From Minisyncoccota bacterium (lineage in GTDB: Bacteria; Patescibacteria; Paceibacteria; UBA9973), in contig JAQVGE010000020.1 of assembly GCA_028696935.1 (NCBI GenBank), positions 1 to 11,244 of the forward strand: a stretch of DNA of 11,244 bases, in the 5' to 3' direction. This document shows positions 1 through 6,275 of the stretch, in pieces; position 1 is the stretch's first letter, and each line of letters begins with the position of its first letter. The notes under the pieces are model-generated. The model saw nothing but the letters and a program-made list of their open reading frames with translations, did not search any database and had not been told where the DNA came from. The translations under genes and the position numbers were made by a program.

Positions 1-419
1 ATAAAGCCGTGAATCGAATTGCGATTGGGAAAGCCGTAAATAAAACCTTGCCCGGCATCTGTTTGTTGCCTGTAAAGCGCTTCGGCGGCAGCCCGGAAAA
101 TGCCCAGTCCGCCATACTGCGGATCAGTCATGGTATCGTGAGAAAGCGATGCTGTAAAATTGCTGCCGTCGGCATACATTTGAACAGGACTTGCGGTGTA
201 TTGGCCGACAAGTTTATCCCCATCCCAGGCCAGTTGAACAAACAGACCGTCAGGCGGATTTTCCAGAAACTCCCATCGCCAATGGCGGAGGCTTTCCGTT
301 TTACCCATCGGTTTGCCGAAAACGCGTTCAAACAAAGCACAAATCGCGTGTTCGTTACCGGGTTGGTAAGCTCTTAACTCAAATGACCTTTTCGCATTTT
401 CGATTATTTCTTCAGGCAT
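1..419 (-). CDS. GNAT-family N-acetyltransferase, N-terminal part (3' end beyond left edge)
   Basis: The reverse strand is open from an ATG at 419 to base 1 (139 codons) with no stop, so the gene continues past the left edge. The start region reads like a GNAT domain: FELRAYQPGNEHAICALFERVFG at about residues 13-35 is the usual beta1/alpha1 opening, and HWRWEFLENPPDG (46-58) matches the WRWxFxxNP block of Eis-like GNAT proteins. TDPQYGGLGIF (98-108) fits the acetyl-CoA pyrophosphate-binding motif A, followed by helix AAAEALYRQQ and then FIYGFPNRNS (126-135), the GFPN block common in this subgroup. It would transfer an acyl group from acyl-CoA to an amine, here perhaps an amino sugar, but the substrate is inferred only from context. 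It lies 34 bases after the WecG-like gene and is probably co-transcribed with it. No good Shine-Dalgarno is seen; a TTG two codons upstream is the alternative start. It is clearly more GC-rich than the genes at the right. Confidence 0.85.
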   Translation of the reverse strand, partial: MPEEIIENAKRSFELRAYQPGNEHAICALFERVFGKPMGKTESLRHWRWEFLENPPDGLFVQLAWDGDKLVGQYTASPVQMYADGSNFTASLSHDTMTDPQYGGLGIFRAAAEALYRQQTDAGQGFIYGFPNRNSIHGF

Positions 420-453
420 CAGCAAGATGTAAATAACTAGCAGCTATTTATTT

Positions 454-1212
454 TCAGTCTGCAAAATATTGCTTTGTAAGAAAATGATATATAAAAATTG
501 GTATGGATATTTCTCTCCTCCAAACATGCCTCGGGGAAGTAATTAGCCTGAACAACCATTCAAGACCCAGCTTGCCAACAATAGGCGGACATTGTCTCTT
601 AACACCAGCAAGGTAATCAAATGCTGCTCCGACGCCCATCATAAATGAAACACTTAGGTCTTGGTAATTTCGAGATAAGAACAGTTCCTGTTTCGGCGCT
701 GTCATGCCTACAAATAATATATCTGCATTAGAGTCGTTAATATGTTTTACAATACCATTGTGGTCCATATCATCAATATCAACAAAAGGTGGTGCATAAC
801 AACCAGCTATTTTTATCAGTGGATATTGTTTATTTATGTTCATGATTATTCTATTTAGATTTTCTTCAGTTGATCCCAAAAAATAAATAGAAAATTGGTG
901 CTTGTTTGCTTCTGCAAGAAGTAGATTCGCAAATTCAGGACCAGCAACTCTTTCTCTGCATTCTTTACCTAAGCTACGAATTGCCCACACTATACCGATT
1001 CCATCGGGCAGCACAAAATCAGCCGTTTTAAAATGGTTAAGAAACGCCCTATTTTTTTGCGCCATCACAATCGAGTAAGTATTGACTGTAGTAAAGAGCG
1101 TCTTCCGACTACTTAGAATAGTGTCGGTCGCAATATCTAAAAATTCCTTTAGACTAATACCACAAATCGGTACGTCAAGAATATCTGCCTTATGGCTTGT
1201 ATAAATATCCAT
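454..1212 (-). CDS. WecG/TagA/CpsF-family (GT26) glycosyltransferase
   Basis: A 252-residue protein of the usual family length. The family transfers N-acetylmannosamine, its uronic acid or related sugars from a UDP donor to an undecaprenyl-diphosphate-linked primer on the cytoplasmic face of the membrane. Visible hallmarks in order: TVNTYS (42-47), whose Thr45 sits where TagA enzymes have a substrate-contacting Thr; LPDGIGIVW (68-76), whose Asp70 corresponds to the proposed catalytic Asp; ERVAGPEF (87-94); then IYFLGS, GMTAPKQE and GVGAAFDYLAG; and a C-terminal tail with EWLFRLITSPRHVWRR, the membrane-associating appendage of the family. The ATG at 1212 has only an AAAGAG directly beside it, so the ribosome-binding site is weak. 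The gene follows the GT4 gene after 101 bases and precedes the GNAT gene by 34 bases. Family assignment is very secure; the exact sugar is not known. Confidence 0.95.
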   Translation of the reverse strand: MDIYTSHKADILDVPICGISLKEFLDIATDTILSSRKTLFTTVNTYSIVMAQKNRAFLNHFKTADFVLPDGIGIVWAIRSLGKECRERVAGPEFANLLLAEANKHQFSIYFLGSTEENLNRIIMNINKQYPLIKIAGCYAPPFVDIDDMDHNGIVKHINDSNADILFVGMTAPKQELFLSRNYQDLSVSFMMGVGAAFDYLAGVKRQCPPIVGKLGLEWLFRLITSPRHVWRREISIPIFIYHFLTKQYFAD

Positions 1213-1226
1213 CTCTTTAATGATTA

Positions 1227-1301
1227 TTATGCAGATATGGCTTCAAGTTTTGGTAGCATAAAGTAGATTATTTCGTCACATCCAAGTATGTTTCCTTCCA
1301 T
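1227..1301 (-). CDS. possible 24-residue small ORF between GT4 and WecG-like genes
   Basis: In the 101-base gap an ATG at 1301 opens 24 codons (MEGNILGCDEIIYFMLPKLE, then AISA) ending in TAA. It has a well-spaced AAGG (plus-strand cctt at 1308-1311, six bases from the ATG). It is in the same frame as the upstream GT4 gene, starting four codons after that gene's TAA. I do not recognise the peptide, and an ORF this short with a purine-rich site can easily arise by chance. It could also be part of an RNA structure: GCATAAGTA near its start can pair with TACTTTATGC downstream. Treat as a weak candidate. Confidence 0.18.
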   Translation of the reverse strand: MEGNILGCDEIIYFMLPKLEAISA

Positions 1302-1313
1302 ATAACACCTTAC

Positions 1314-2492
1314 TTATGCTGTTGGGTTCTTTCTTTTTGAAGCCGCAATTACCTGCTCATAAATTTCTATGATCCTTTTATAATAGCGGTCAGGTGTATA
1401 TTCTCGTAATGCTTTTTTCCTGCCCTCTTGGCCCATTTTCTTACAGAGCTCTGGCTTGTCCCAAAGGTACTTAATTTTATCAGCAAGTTGCTCTGAATTG
1501 CCTGGTTCAAACAGCAGGCCGGATACACCATCGTCAACAATATCCTGCAACCCGCCAATTCGTGAGCAGACAATAGGAATGCCTCTAAGCATCGTTTCAA
1601 CTAAGACAATTGGGAAGCCTTCAAACCAAGTACTGGGTAAAACGAACATTCGGCAACTTGCATAGAAAGCGTCCAACGATTCTTTTGATAAATGTCCTAA
1701 AAATTTGAAATTTTTCGGTGCCTGCGTGGGCAGGTTAGGTAACCGTTCGAAGTTTCCGGCCGCGCGAAATTGAATATCAGGAATTCTTCGTGACGCATCA
1801 ATGAGCACTTGTATACCCTTCTCCTTGCTGATCCGTCCAGCGAAGCCCACATAATCACGATTTTCAGACGATTCCTCAACCGCATCTGTCACCATGTTCG
1901 GAATAACTACAATCTGCTCTACAGGATATCCCTCTCGTATCAGTATTTTTTTCTGAAATTCAGTCAATGTAGCAAACACGTCCACATGGTCGAGAAAGAA
2001 TCGACCCTTGCGGGCGCCCCAGTTCCGTAGTCCGTATCCCAAACTCTTCGCTAAAGATCCTTCACAGTTCTTGAGTAGGCACCAATATTCTCTTCCTTTT
2101 GAGCATTTTTCACAGACTTCACCATGTGACATGAATAATCCGTTTGGGCAGATGAGTCGATAATTATGAACGGTCATTACTACTGGAAGGCCTGCTTGTT
2201 TACATGCAACCAAAGCAGAAGGAGAAATGAGAGGAAAAAGATTGTGTACATGTGCTATATCAGGCCCATTATTTTCTATGAAACGCTTTAAATCGCGTGC
2301 AGTAAAAGGATTGTAGATGCCTCCAAAAAATCCACGTATTTCCCCAAAGGCCTTGTTTATGATTTCCTCACTGGATCGACTATACACTACTACTTCATGT
2401 CCATGATCTTCCAGAAGGAGGCGTATATCCCTAACAACAGCTTCTTCTCCGCTGAAAGCGCCGTATGCGTTATGTATTAAGAGTATTTTCAA
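1314..2492 (-). CDS. GT4 glycosyltransferase with canonical EX7E and Cys-rich segment
   Basis: A 392-residue GT-B fold retaining glycosyltransferase. The N-terminal acceptor domain opens with MKILLIHNAYGAFSGEE, whose glycine-containing loop follows beta1; HVHNLFPLISP (81-91) is typical of bacterial GT4 proteins. A cysteine-rich stretch (Cys115, 127, 130, 138, 143; CPNGLFMSHG...CEKC...WC...NC) is shared by a sizeable GT4 subgroup. The C-terminal donor domain has GFAGRISKEKGIQVLIDA (216-233) and FEGFPIVLVE (290-299), in which Glu291 and Glu299 form the EX7E motif. The start is a TTG at 2492: there is no nearby ATG, MKILLIHNAYG is the expected family N-terminus, and AAGGG lies nine bases upstream. 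It would add a sugar to the lipid-linked repeat unit; donor and acceptor are not predictable. It lies 61 bases after a methyltransferase gene and is GC-richer than the genes at the right (29 of 60 bases at 1741-1800). Confidence 0.94.
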   Translation of the reverse strand: MKILLIHNAYGAFSGEEAVVRDIRLLLEDHGHEVVVYSRSSEEIINKAFGEIRGFFGGIYNPFTARDLKRFIENNGPDIAHVHNLFPLISPSALVACKQAGLPVVMTVHNYRLICPNGLFMSHGEVCEKCSKGREYWCLLKNCEGSLAKSLGYGLRNWGARKGRFFLDHVDVFATLTEFQKKILIREGYPVEQIVVIPNMVTDAVEESSENRDYVGFAGRISKEKGIQVLIDASRRIPDIQFRAAGNFERLPNLPTQAPKNFKFLGHLSKESLDAFYASCRMFVLPSTWFEGFPIVLVETMLRGIPIVCSRIGGLQDIVDDGVSGLLFEPGNSEQLADKIKYLWDKPELCKKMGQEGRKKALREYTPDRYYKRIIEIYEQVIAASKRKNPTA

Positions 2493-2501
2493 TAAATCAC
2501 A

Positions 2502-2507
2502 CCCTTC
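2502..2507 (-). promoter_or_regulatory. ribosome-binding site supporting the TTG start at 2492
   Basis: The reverse strand reads GAAGGG, nine bases before the TTG. With no ATG near the conserved N-terminus, this site is what supports the unusual start codon. Confidence 0.55.
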
Positions 2508-2553
2508 TTATGTGACTCTCATTCTACGCCATATTGATTAATACTTATAATTT

Positions 2554-3288
2554 TCATTTGTTTACCCTATGCTGCGAATCATCTTGGCAAATTAAAGCTG
2601 TATGATAGGTAAAAATATTTGTTGCCAACAGAGGGGAAAAAATCAAGAAAAATTTCTTTATGTAATAATTGATAAGACCCTTCTTGCCTTTTTCATAAAT
2701 ATAAACTTCTTTTCGCGGATTTACTGTAATTTGTTTTAGAACTTTGAAATTGCAAGATTGAATCAACCGTCTAATCGTCTTTGGCGAATATGAATTAATA
2801 TGTCCCACTTTGTCAAATGTAAAATCTTGTTTAAGTCGTGGATTGTCCTCACATGGTACTTCAACAATAACATATTTCGCAACACGCTTCGCCTCGTACA
2901 GTAGTTTCCTGGGATATTCAACGTGTTCGATGACATGGCTTAGGATAGCCAAATCAAATTTTAAATTTTCATATGGCACATTGTAGCCATCAAACAAAGC
3001 ACACTCTACTAATCGGGGAATTTGCCGATTTATTATTGTTTCAACGCCTGTAGAAGAAATCTCAAGTGCATACATTTCTTTGCAAAAATTAAGATCTGAT
3101 AATCTCTTCAAAATTGCGCCCTCGCCAGCACCGATTTCGATTAAGGAACGAATCGACAAGTGGTGAGAGAGAGTTACGATGTTATCGGCTTTGTCTAATG
3201 CCCCCAACCAACGCCATTGTGAAGCACCATTTTTGTAATATTCATCATAATTGTTCTGTATTTTTTCATTTACTAGAAGTTTCTCCAT
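2554..3288 (-). CDS. class I SAM-dependent methyltransferase
   Basis: A 244-residue protein with a Rossmann-type methyltransferase core. Motif I is LIEIGAGEGAIL (49-60), the S-adenosylmethionine-binding glycine loop; LEIS (75-78) is the acidic end of beta2; FDLAILSHVIEHVEYP (111-126) is the post-motif block with the HVIEH signature; YVIVEVPCEDNP (139-150) follows as beta5. The C-terminal GHINSYSPKTIRRLIQSCNF (162-181) is the GH-x-x-x-y/f-s/t cap seen in methyltransferases of sugar and polysaccharide loci. The ATG at 3288 has a strong GGAG seven bases upstream. It is the last of three consecutive methyltransferase genes, 82 bases from the previous one. A sugar or repeat-unit O-methyltransferase is the most likely role, by context only. 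The tail after about residue 200 is hydrophobic and basic (IKKFFLIFSPLLA), which may associate with the membrane. Confidence 0.9.
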   Translation of the reverse strand: MEKLLVNEKIQNNYDEYYKNGASQWRWLGALDKADNIVTLSHHLSIRSLIEIGAGEGAILKRLSDLNFCKEMYALEISSTGVETIINRQIPRLVECALFDGYNVPYENLKFDLAILSHVIEHVEYPRKLLYEAKRVAKYVIVEVPCEDNPRLKQDFTFDKVGHINSYSPKTIRRLIQSCNFKVLKQITVNPRKEVYIYEKGKKGLINYYIKKFFLIFSPLLATNIFTYHTALICQDDSQHRVNK

Positions 3289-3295
3289 CTTTTTT

Positions 3296-3299
3296 CTCC
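3296..3299 (-). promoter_or_regulatory. ribosome-binding site GGAG of the methyltransferase at 3288
   Basis: GGAG on the reverse strand lies seven bases before the ATG at 3288, fixing that start. This is one of the clearest Shine-Dalgarno sites in the window. Confidence 0.65.
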
Positions 3300-3370
3300 A
3301 CTGAAATTGGTTGCTGTCTATATATTAAATCAACATAATGGCCGTAATGAAAGATTTTGTAAGATGCACT

Positions 3371-4204
3371 TTACTTCTTAAAAGAAATGCCAATACCAGC
3401 CCCGGGATACCAATGCTCAAGTGGCTTTTCTTGAAAAAAGATAAAGTGCCTATCTGTCGCTAAAGAGAACGCAAGCAGTTTATCCGTGCAATGAGAATTG
3501 TCACCAAGCACAATCGCACGTTCTGATAGCTTATTTCTGATAGTCTCATATTCCGAAGCTTCATATTCTGCCGAATGATCACTGTCATTTATAAATATAT
3601 CAATATTGCCGTCAAACTTTTTTAATGATTCTATTGAATCACCATATAAAATACAGCCATAATTAGCATAGTCGTTTGTGAGTAAATATCCGGCATTCGG
3701 ATTTATATCTGTGCCATAGTAATAACCTTCATATCCTTCTTCTTTATTCTTCTTTAACGCTGCAGTTAATACACATGCGCCCAAACCTTTATCTATCCCG
3801 GTTTCGATTATAGTTTTTGGTTTTAAGGCTCTTGTAAATGCATACCAACCTATTCGCCTACCAAACCGCGCTTCTTTATCTGCCATAAAGGCTACATCAC
3901 TTGTTTCAGTCGCATTTGCAATATGCCTACGTAATTCTTTGTCCTCTTCTATTTCTTTGATGTAAGCCATAGCTATGCTAAATGGAATATTTGTTATATA
4001 AGAAATCAACGAAGCTAAATATCGCTTATTTCTTTCTTCTAAATCATAGGTAAAATTAGTAATCTCTTTAGATTTAAATAACCATTTGATCACATTAAGC
4101 AATTGCTTACGAAGATGCCCTGCGACCATTCTAACTCTAAAAATGAAAATTAATGAATTTCCCAGGATGGGCATTTTAGCTATTGTTTTTTTCAATCTTA
4201 TCAT
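3371..4204 (-). CDS. class I SAM-dependent methyltransferase, Methyltransf_24/CmcI-like type
   Basis: The frame is open from a TTG at 4270 (299 residues). I prefer the ATG at 4204 (277 residues), which has AGGG six bases upstream; the TTG has no ribosome-binding site, and an ATG two codons earlier (4210) has the site directly adjacent. Numbering from 4270: about 130 mostly helical residues, then IIETGIDKGLG (154-164) as the SAM-binding glycine loop, YYYGTDINP (183-191) with acidic Asp188 at the end of beta2, and IDIFINDSDHSAEYEASEYE (223-242), the D-S-D-H-S block of small-molecule and sugar methyltransferases of this type. The end AGIGISFKK is also typical. It differs from its two neighbours, which are UbiE/UbiG-like, so it probably modifies a different position or substrate. 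The N-terminal IFIFRVRMVAGHLRK could be amphipathic. Methyl transfer to a sugar is inferred from context. Confidence 0.82.
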   Translation of the reverse strand: MIRLKKTIAKMPILGNSLIFIFRVRMVAGHLRKQLLNVIKWLFKSKEITNFTYDLEERNKRYLASLISYITNIPFSIAMAYIKEIEEDKELRRHIANATETSDVAFMADKEARFGRRIGWYAFTRALKPKTIIETGIDKGLGACVLTAALKKNKEEGYEGYYYGTDINPNAGYLLTNDYANYGCILYGDSIESLKKFDGNIDIFINDSDHSAEYEASEYETIRNKLSERAIVLGDNSHCTDKLLAFSLATDRHFIFFQEKPLEHWYPGAGIGISFKK

Positions 4205-4210
4205 TTTCAT

Positions 4211-4214
4211 CCCT
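4211..4214 (-). promoter_or_regulatory. ribosome-binding site AGGG favouring the start at 4204
   Basis: AGGG on the reverse strand lies six bases before the ATG at 4204. It directly abuts the ATG at 4210, and no comparable site precedes the TTG at 4270. This favours the shorter protein. Confidence 0.5.
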
Positions 4215-4308
4215 ATGTATTTTAAAAGGTTGAGGAGATATGCTAGACAATTATCGTATGCATATACCAAGATGATGATTTCGTGATGTGTTCTTCAATG
4301 ATATATTA

Positions 4309-5007
4309 TTAAATAGGCTTCCGTGCGATAACTTGCACGCCACCGCTCATCAACGCAGGATATAGATTATGAATTCTCCCAAATATACCATATCCCATGC
4401 AACACTGAATCTCAAAACCATATCGTTTTAAAAGTAATTGGAGAGAACGAAACGTGAAGTAATGCAAGTGCCCACTATCAAATAAGATGTCGCCGCCAAG
4501 CCCCTCGTTGTTTTGCGCAGTTGCGGGGAATCTTCCGAATAACAAAAGCAGCCGTTTCTTGACAAAGGCAATATTAGGAGTATTGATTATCAATGTGCCG
4601 CCCTTACGTAATACACGGTATATCTCTTGCGTGGCTGCATAAACATCAGGAATATGCTCTATGGTATCTGCCGATACAACACAATCAATACTATTAGTAG
4701 TAACTTCACTCATATTTTCAGCGCTGCCGAGAATAGGCATAAAAGATAACTCGGATAGATTGACTTTCGCCTGTTCTAGCCTGTGTGGTGAAAACTCAAG
4801 CCCAATCAACTTTTTGTAATGATGTCGAAGTTGATATAAGAGTCCCCCATTGCCACAGCCTACATCAAGCACTGTTTCTCCGGGGCTAATAGCAAAAATT
4901 ATTGCCTCGACACGATCCCTTGGCCAACCTCGCAATTCAATATTGGGGAATGTTTTTTTTATAAGTGAAGACTGGTAATAGTTATCATATTGTGCTTTCA
5001 GGCCCAC
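4309..5007 (-). CDS. class I SAM-dependent methyltransferase, UbiG/Methyltransf_11-like
   Basis: A 232-residue protein with a compact methyltransferase fold. TVLDVGCGNGG (45-55) is motif I; LIGLEFSPHRLEQAK (67-81) carries the acidic residue (Glu71) that binds the SAM ribose; GSAENM (94-99) and IDCVVSADTIEHIPD (107-121) follow; then EIYRVLRKGGTLIINTPN (128-145), the standard post-II and motif III region. The C-terminal GHLHYFTFRSLQLLLKRYGF (179-198) is the cap motif common in polysaccharide-locus methyltransferases. The start is a GTG at 5007 with AGGGAAG upstream; that site overlaps the stop codon of the preceding GT4 gene (gap of ten bases), so the two are almost certainly translated from one message. 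It probably methylates a sugar hydroxyl or the end of a growing chain, but the sequence does not show which. Confidence 0.93.
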   Translation of the reverse strand: MGLKAQYDNYYQSSLIKKTFPNIELRGWPRDRVEAIIFAISPGETVLDVGCGNGGLLYQLRHHYKKLIGLEFSPHRLEQAKVNLSELSFMPILGSAENMSEVTTNSIDCVVSADTIEHIPDVYAATQEIYRVLRKGGTLIINTPNIAFVKKRLLLLFGRFPATAQNNEGLGGDILFDSGHLHYFTFRSLQLLLKRYGFEIQCCMGYGIFGRIHNLYPALMSGGVQVIARKPI

Positions 5008-5012
5008 AGTAA

Positions 5013-5019
5013 CTTCCCT
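5013..5019 (-). promoter_or_regulatory. ribosome-binding site AGGGAAG for the GTG start at 5007
   Basis: AGGGAAG on the reverse strand overlaps the TAG stop (5018-5020) of the upstream GT4 gene and sits five to eight bases before the GTG. It supports the non-ATG start and suggests coupled translation. Confidence 0.6.
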
Positions 5020-6136
5020 ATGTTTTAGACAAAGATATTTCTATTCCATCAGTAAATCTTCGTACCATGTTGTCCAAGGTATATTCCGCAGCATTTTTTG
5101 CGCAACTGGTACGCATTGTACTTAATGTCTTGTGATCACGCAGTAGATGGACAGTAGCGGCTACATAGTCCCCTAAGGCATTCCTTGTCATCACTCCATT
5201 GTGTCCATTTTCAAGATAAGCTATCTCAGGACCATGTTTGCCACAATCCGTCGTCAGCACGGGTACTCTACAAACGAGGGCATCCAGAATGCCGAGGCCA
5301 AGGTTGCCAGGATTCAGCATTACTTGGGCCACGGAAAAGTAAGAAGCCTTCTCTCTACCAAATTGTGCACCAACCCAGTGTGCCCAAGAATGTGCATTGC
5401 ACCATTTTTGTACCTTGTCCCTTTCCTGGCCATCACCTACCACAAGGAAGTGAAAGTTGGGTATCTCTCGTCTAATTGCTTCCGCCGCATTGAGCAGAAA
5501 ATCGAGACGCTTTTCAACATGGAGCGAACCTACGAAAATACCAACTGGTCCATCCCCCACGCCCAATGAGTGACGCAGAGCTAGCGTTTCTTCGACGGTT
5601 ATGGATTCCATTTGTTTGCACAATTCTGATGTATCAATAGCGTTATTGAGCACGGTGATGCAGTTTGCTGGAAAACCCGCCGACGTGATTACGTTCGCAG
5701 TTATCTGTGTATAAGCAAACCACCAATCAACCTGTTTGGTCGTCCATCGTTTGAAACGCTCTTTGAATCCGTTGGGTTTGGCACTAAATACGTTAACACC
5801 AATGCCCCAAAAAGCTAGCTTGAAATTGCGGGGGCGCAGAATCAATAAATGATTGGCTAGAAGACCATTTTCTTGGGTTACGACAACAAGATCTGCCCCA
5901 TTTAAGTAGCGATGGATAGGTTGCCAACAAATTTTTCCATTGAAGAAATAATAGGTTGGAATCTGCGTGGCCCAAGGTATCTCGCCGGCATCACGTTTCT
6001 TTTCTTCTTCTTGTGTTGCTTTCCCGATAAGGAGTTTTAGCTGTATGCGACGCCCAAGTAATTCGCTTCGCAACCTCTCGAACAATGCTACTCGGTAATG
6101 GGTAAGTCGCCTTTGTATAATTAGTACATTCTTCAT
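5018..6136 (-). CDS. GT4-like glycosyltransferase with degenerate EX7E motif
   Basis: A 372-residue GT-B glycosyltransferase. The N-terminus MKNVLIIQRRLTHYRVALFE (1-20) is the R-x-x-x-Y-R-x-x-l-F/Y opening of a well-populated GT4 subgroup. The acceptor domain includes FWGIGVNVFSAKP (109-121) and ends around VLNNAID (162-168). The donor domain has IFVGSLHVEKRLDFLL (200-215) and FLVVGDGQERD (230-240). Where classical GT4 enzymes have EX7E, this one has NPGNLGLGILDAL (275-287): the first Glu is absent and the second is Asp285. It then has HGPEIAYLENGHNG (301-314). A similar NPGxxGLxxxD arrangement occurs in this subgroup, so it is probably active. The ATG at 6136 has no clear Shine-Dalgarno. A 139-base gap separates it from the upstream GT9 gene, and the next gene starts ten bases after its stop. 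Composition is GC-richer than its neighbours (28 of 60 at 5401-5460). Confidence 0.88.
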   Translation of the reverse strand: MKNVLIIQRRLTHYRVALFERLRSELLGRRIQLKLLIGKATQEEEKKRDAGEIPWATQIPTYYFFNGKICWQPIHRYLNGADLVVVTQENGLLANHLLILRPRNFKLAFWGIGVNVFSAKPNGFKERFKRWTTKQVDWWFAYTQITANVITSAGFPANCITVLNNAIDTSELCKQMESITVEETLALRHSLGVGDGPVGIFVGSLHVEKRLDFLLNAAEAIRREIPNFHFLVVGDGQERDKVQKWCNAHSWAHWVGAQFGREKASYFSVAQVMLNPGNLGLGILDALVCRVPVLTTDCGKHGPEIAYLENGHNGVMTRNALGDYVAATVHLLRDHKTLSTMRTSCAKNAAEYTLDNMVRRFTDGIEISLSKT

Positions 6137-6275
6137 TAATATATTAAGGTTCTTATACAGCCAATCATTGCTTTTAATTATTTATTGTGCAACACGGAAT
6201 TTGTGGTCTTTATTGCCGAAGAATTATTAAAAAATGTTTTATTTACAGTTGTGTCTAGACTAATAATTCGTATAA
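6137..6275 (-). other. 139-base gap, the longest in the window; possible internal promoter
   Basis: This very AT-rich stretch separates the GT9 gene from the GT4 gene at 6136. It contains a perfect 9-base inverted repeat, gaattatta at 6221-6229 and taataattc at 6261-6269, with a 31-base loop; the stem is pure A/T apart from its ends and lacks a trailing T-run, so it is not a convincing terminator. On the reverse strand a weak TTGCAC with a 17-base spacer to AATGAT could serve as a promoter for the downstream genes, but the match is poor. No ORF is supported here. Confidence 0.25.

Noticed and set aside
9..377. Plus-strand open frame of 122 codons at the left edge
   Set aside because: It is antisense to the GNAT gene, whose reverse-strand translation shows several family blocks in order. 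The plus-strand peptide shows no recognisable domain.
5201..5569. Plus-strand open frames of 96 and 122 codons inside the GT4 gene
   Set aside because: Both overlap the well-supported donor domain of the GT4 gene on the other strand and show no domain features; they are typical antisense shadows.
6253..6260. Palindrome gtctagac in the long gap
   Set aside because: An 8-base palindrome is short and expected by chance; it is isolated and has no second copy nearby to suggest an operator.
6221..6269. Rho-independent terminator after the GT9 gene
   Set aside because: The 9-base stem is almost all A/T, the loop is 31 bases, and no T-run follows the stem in the direction of transcription.
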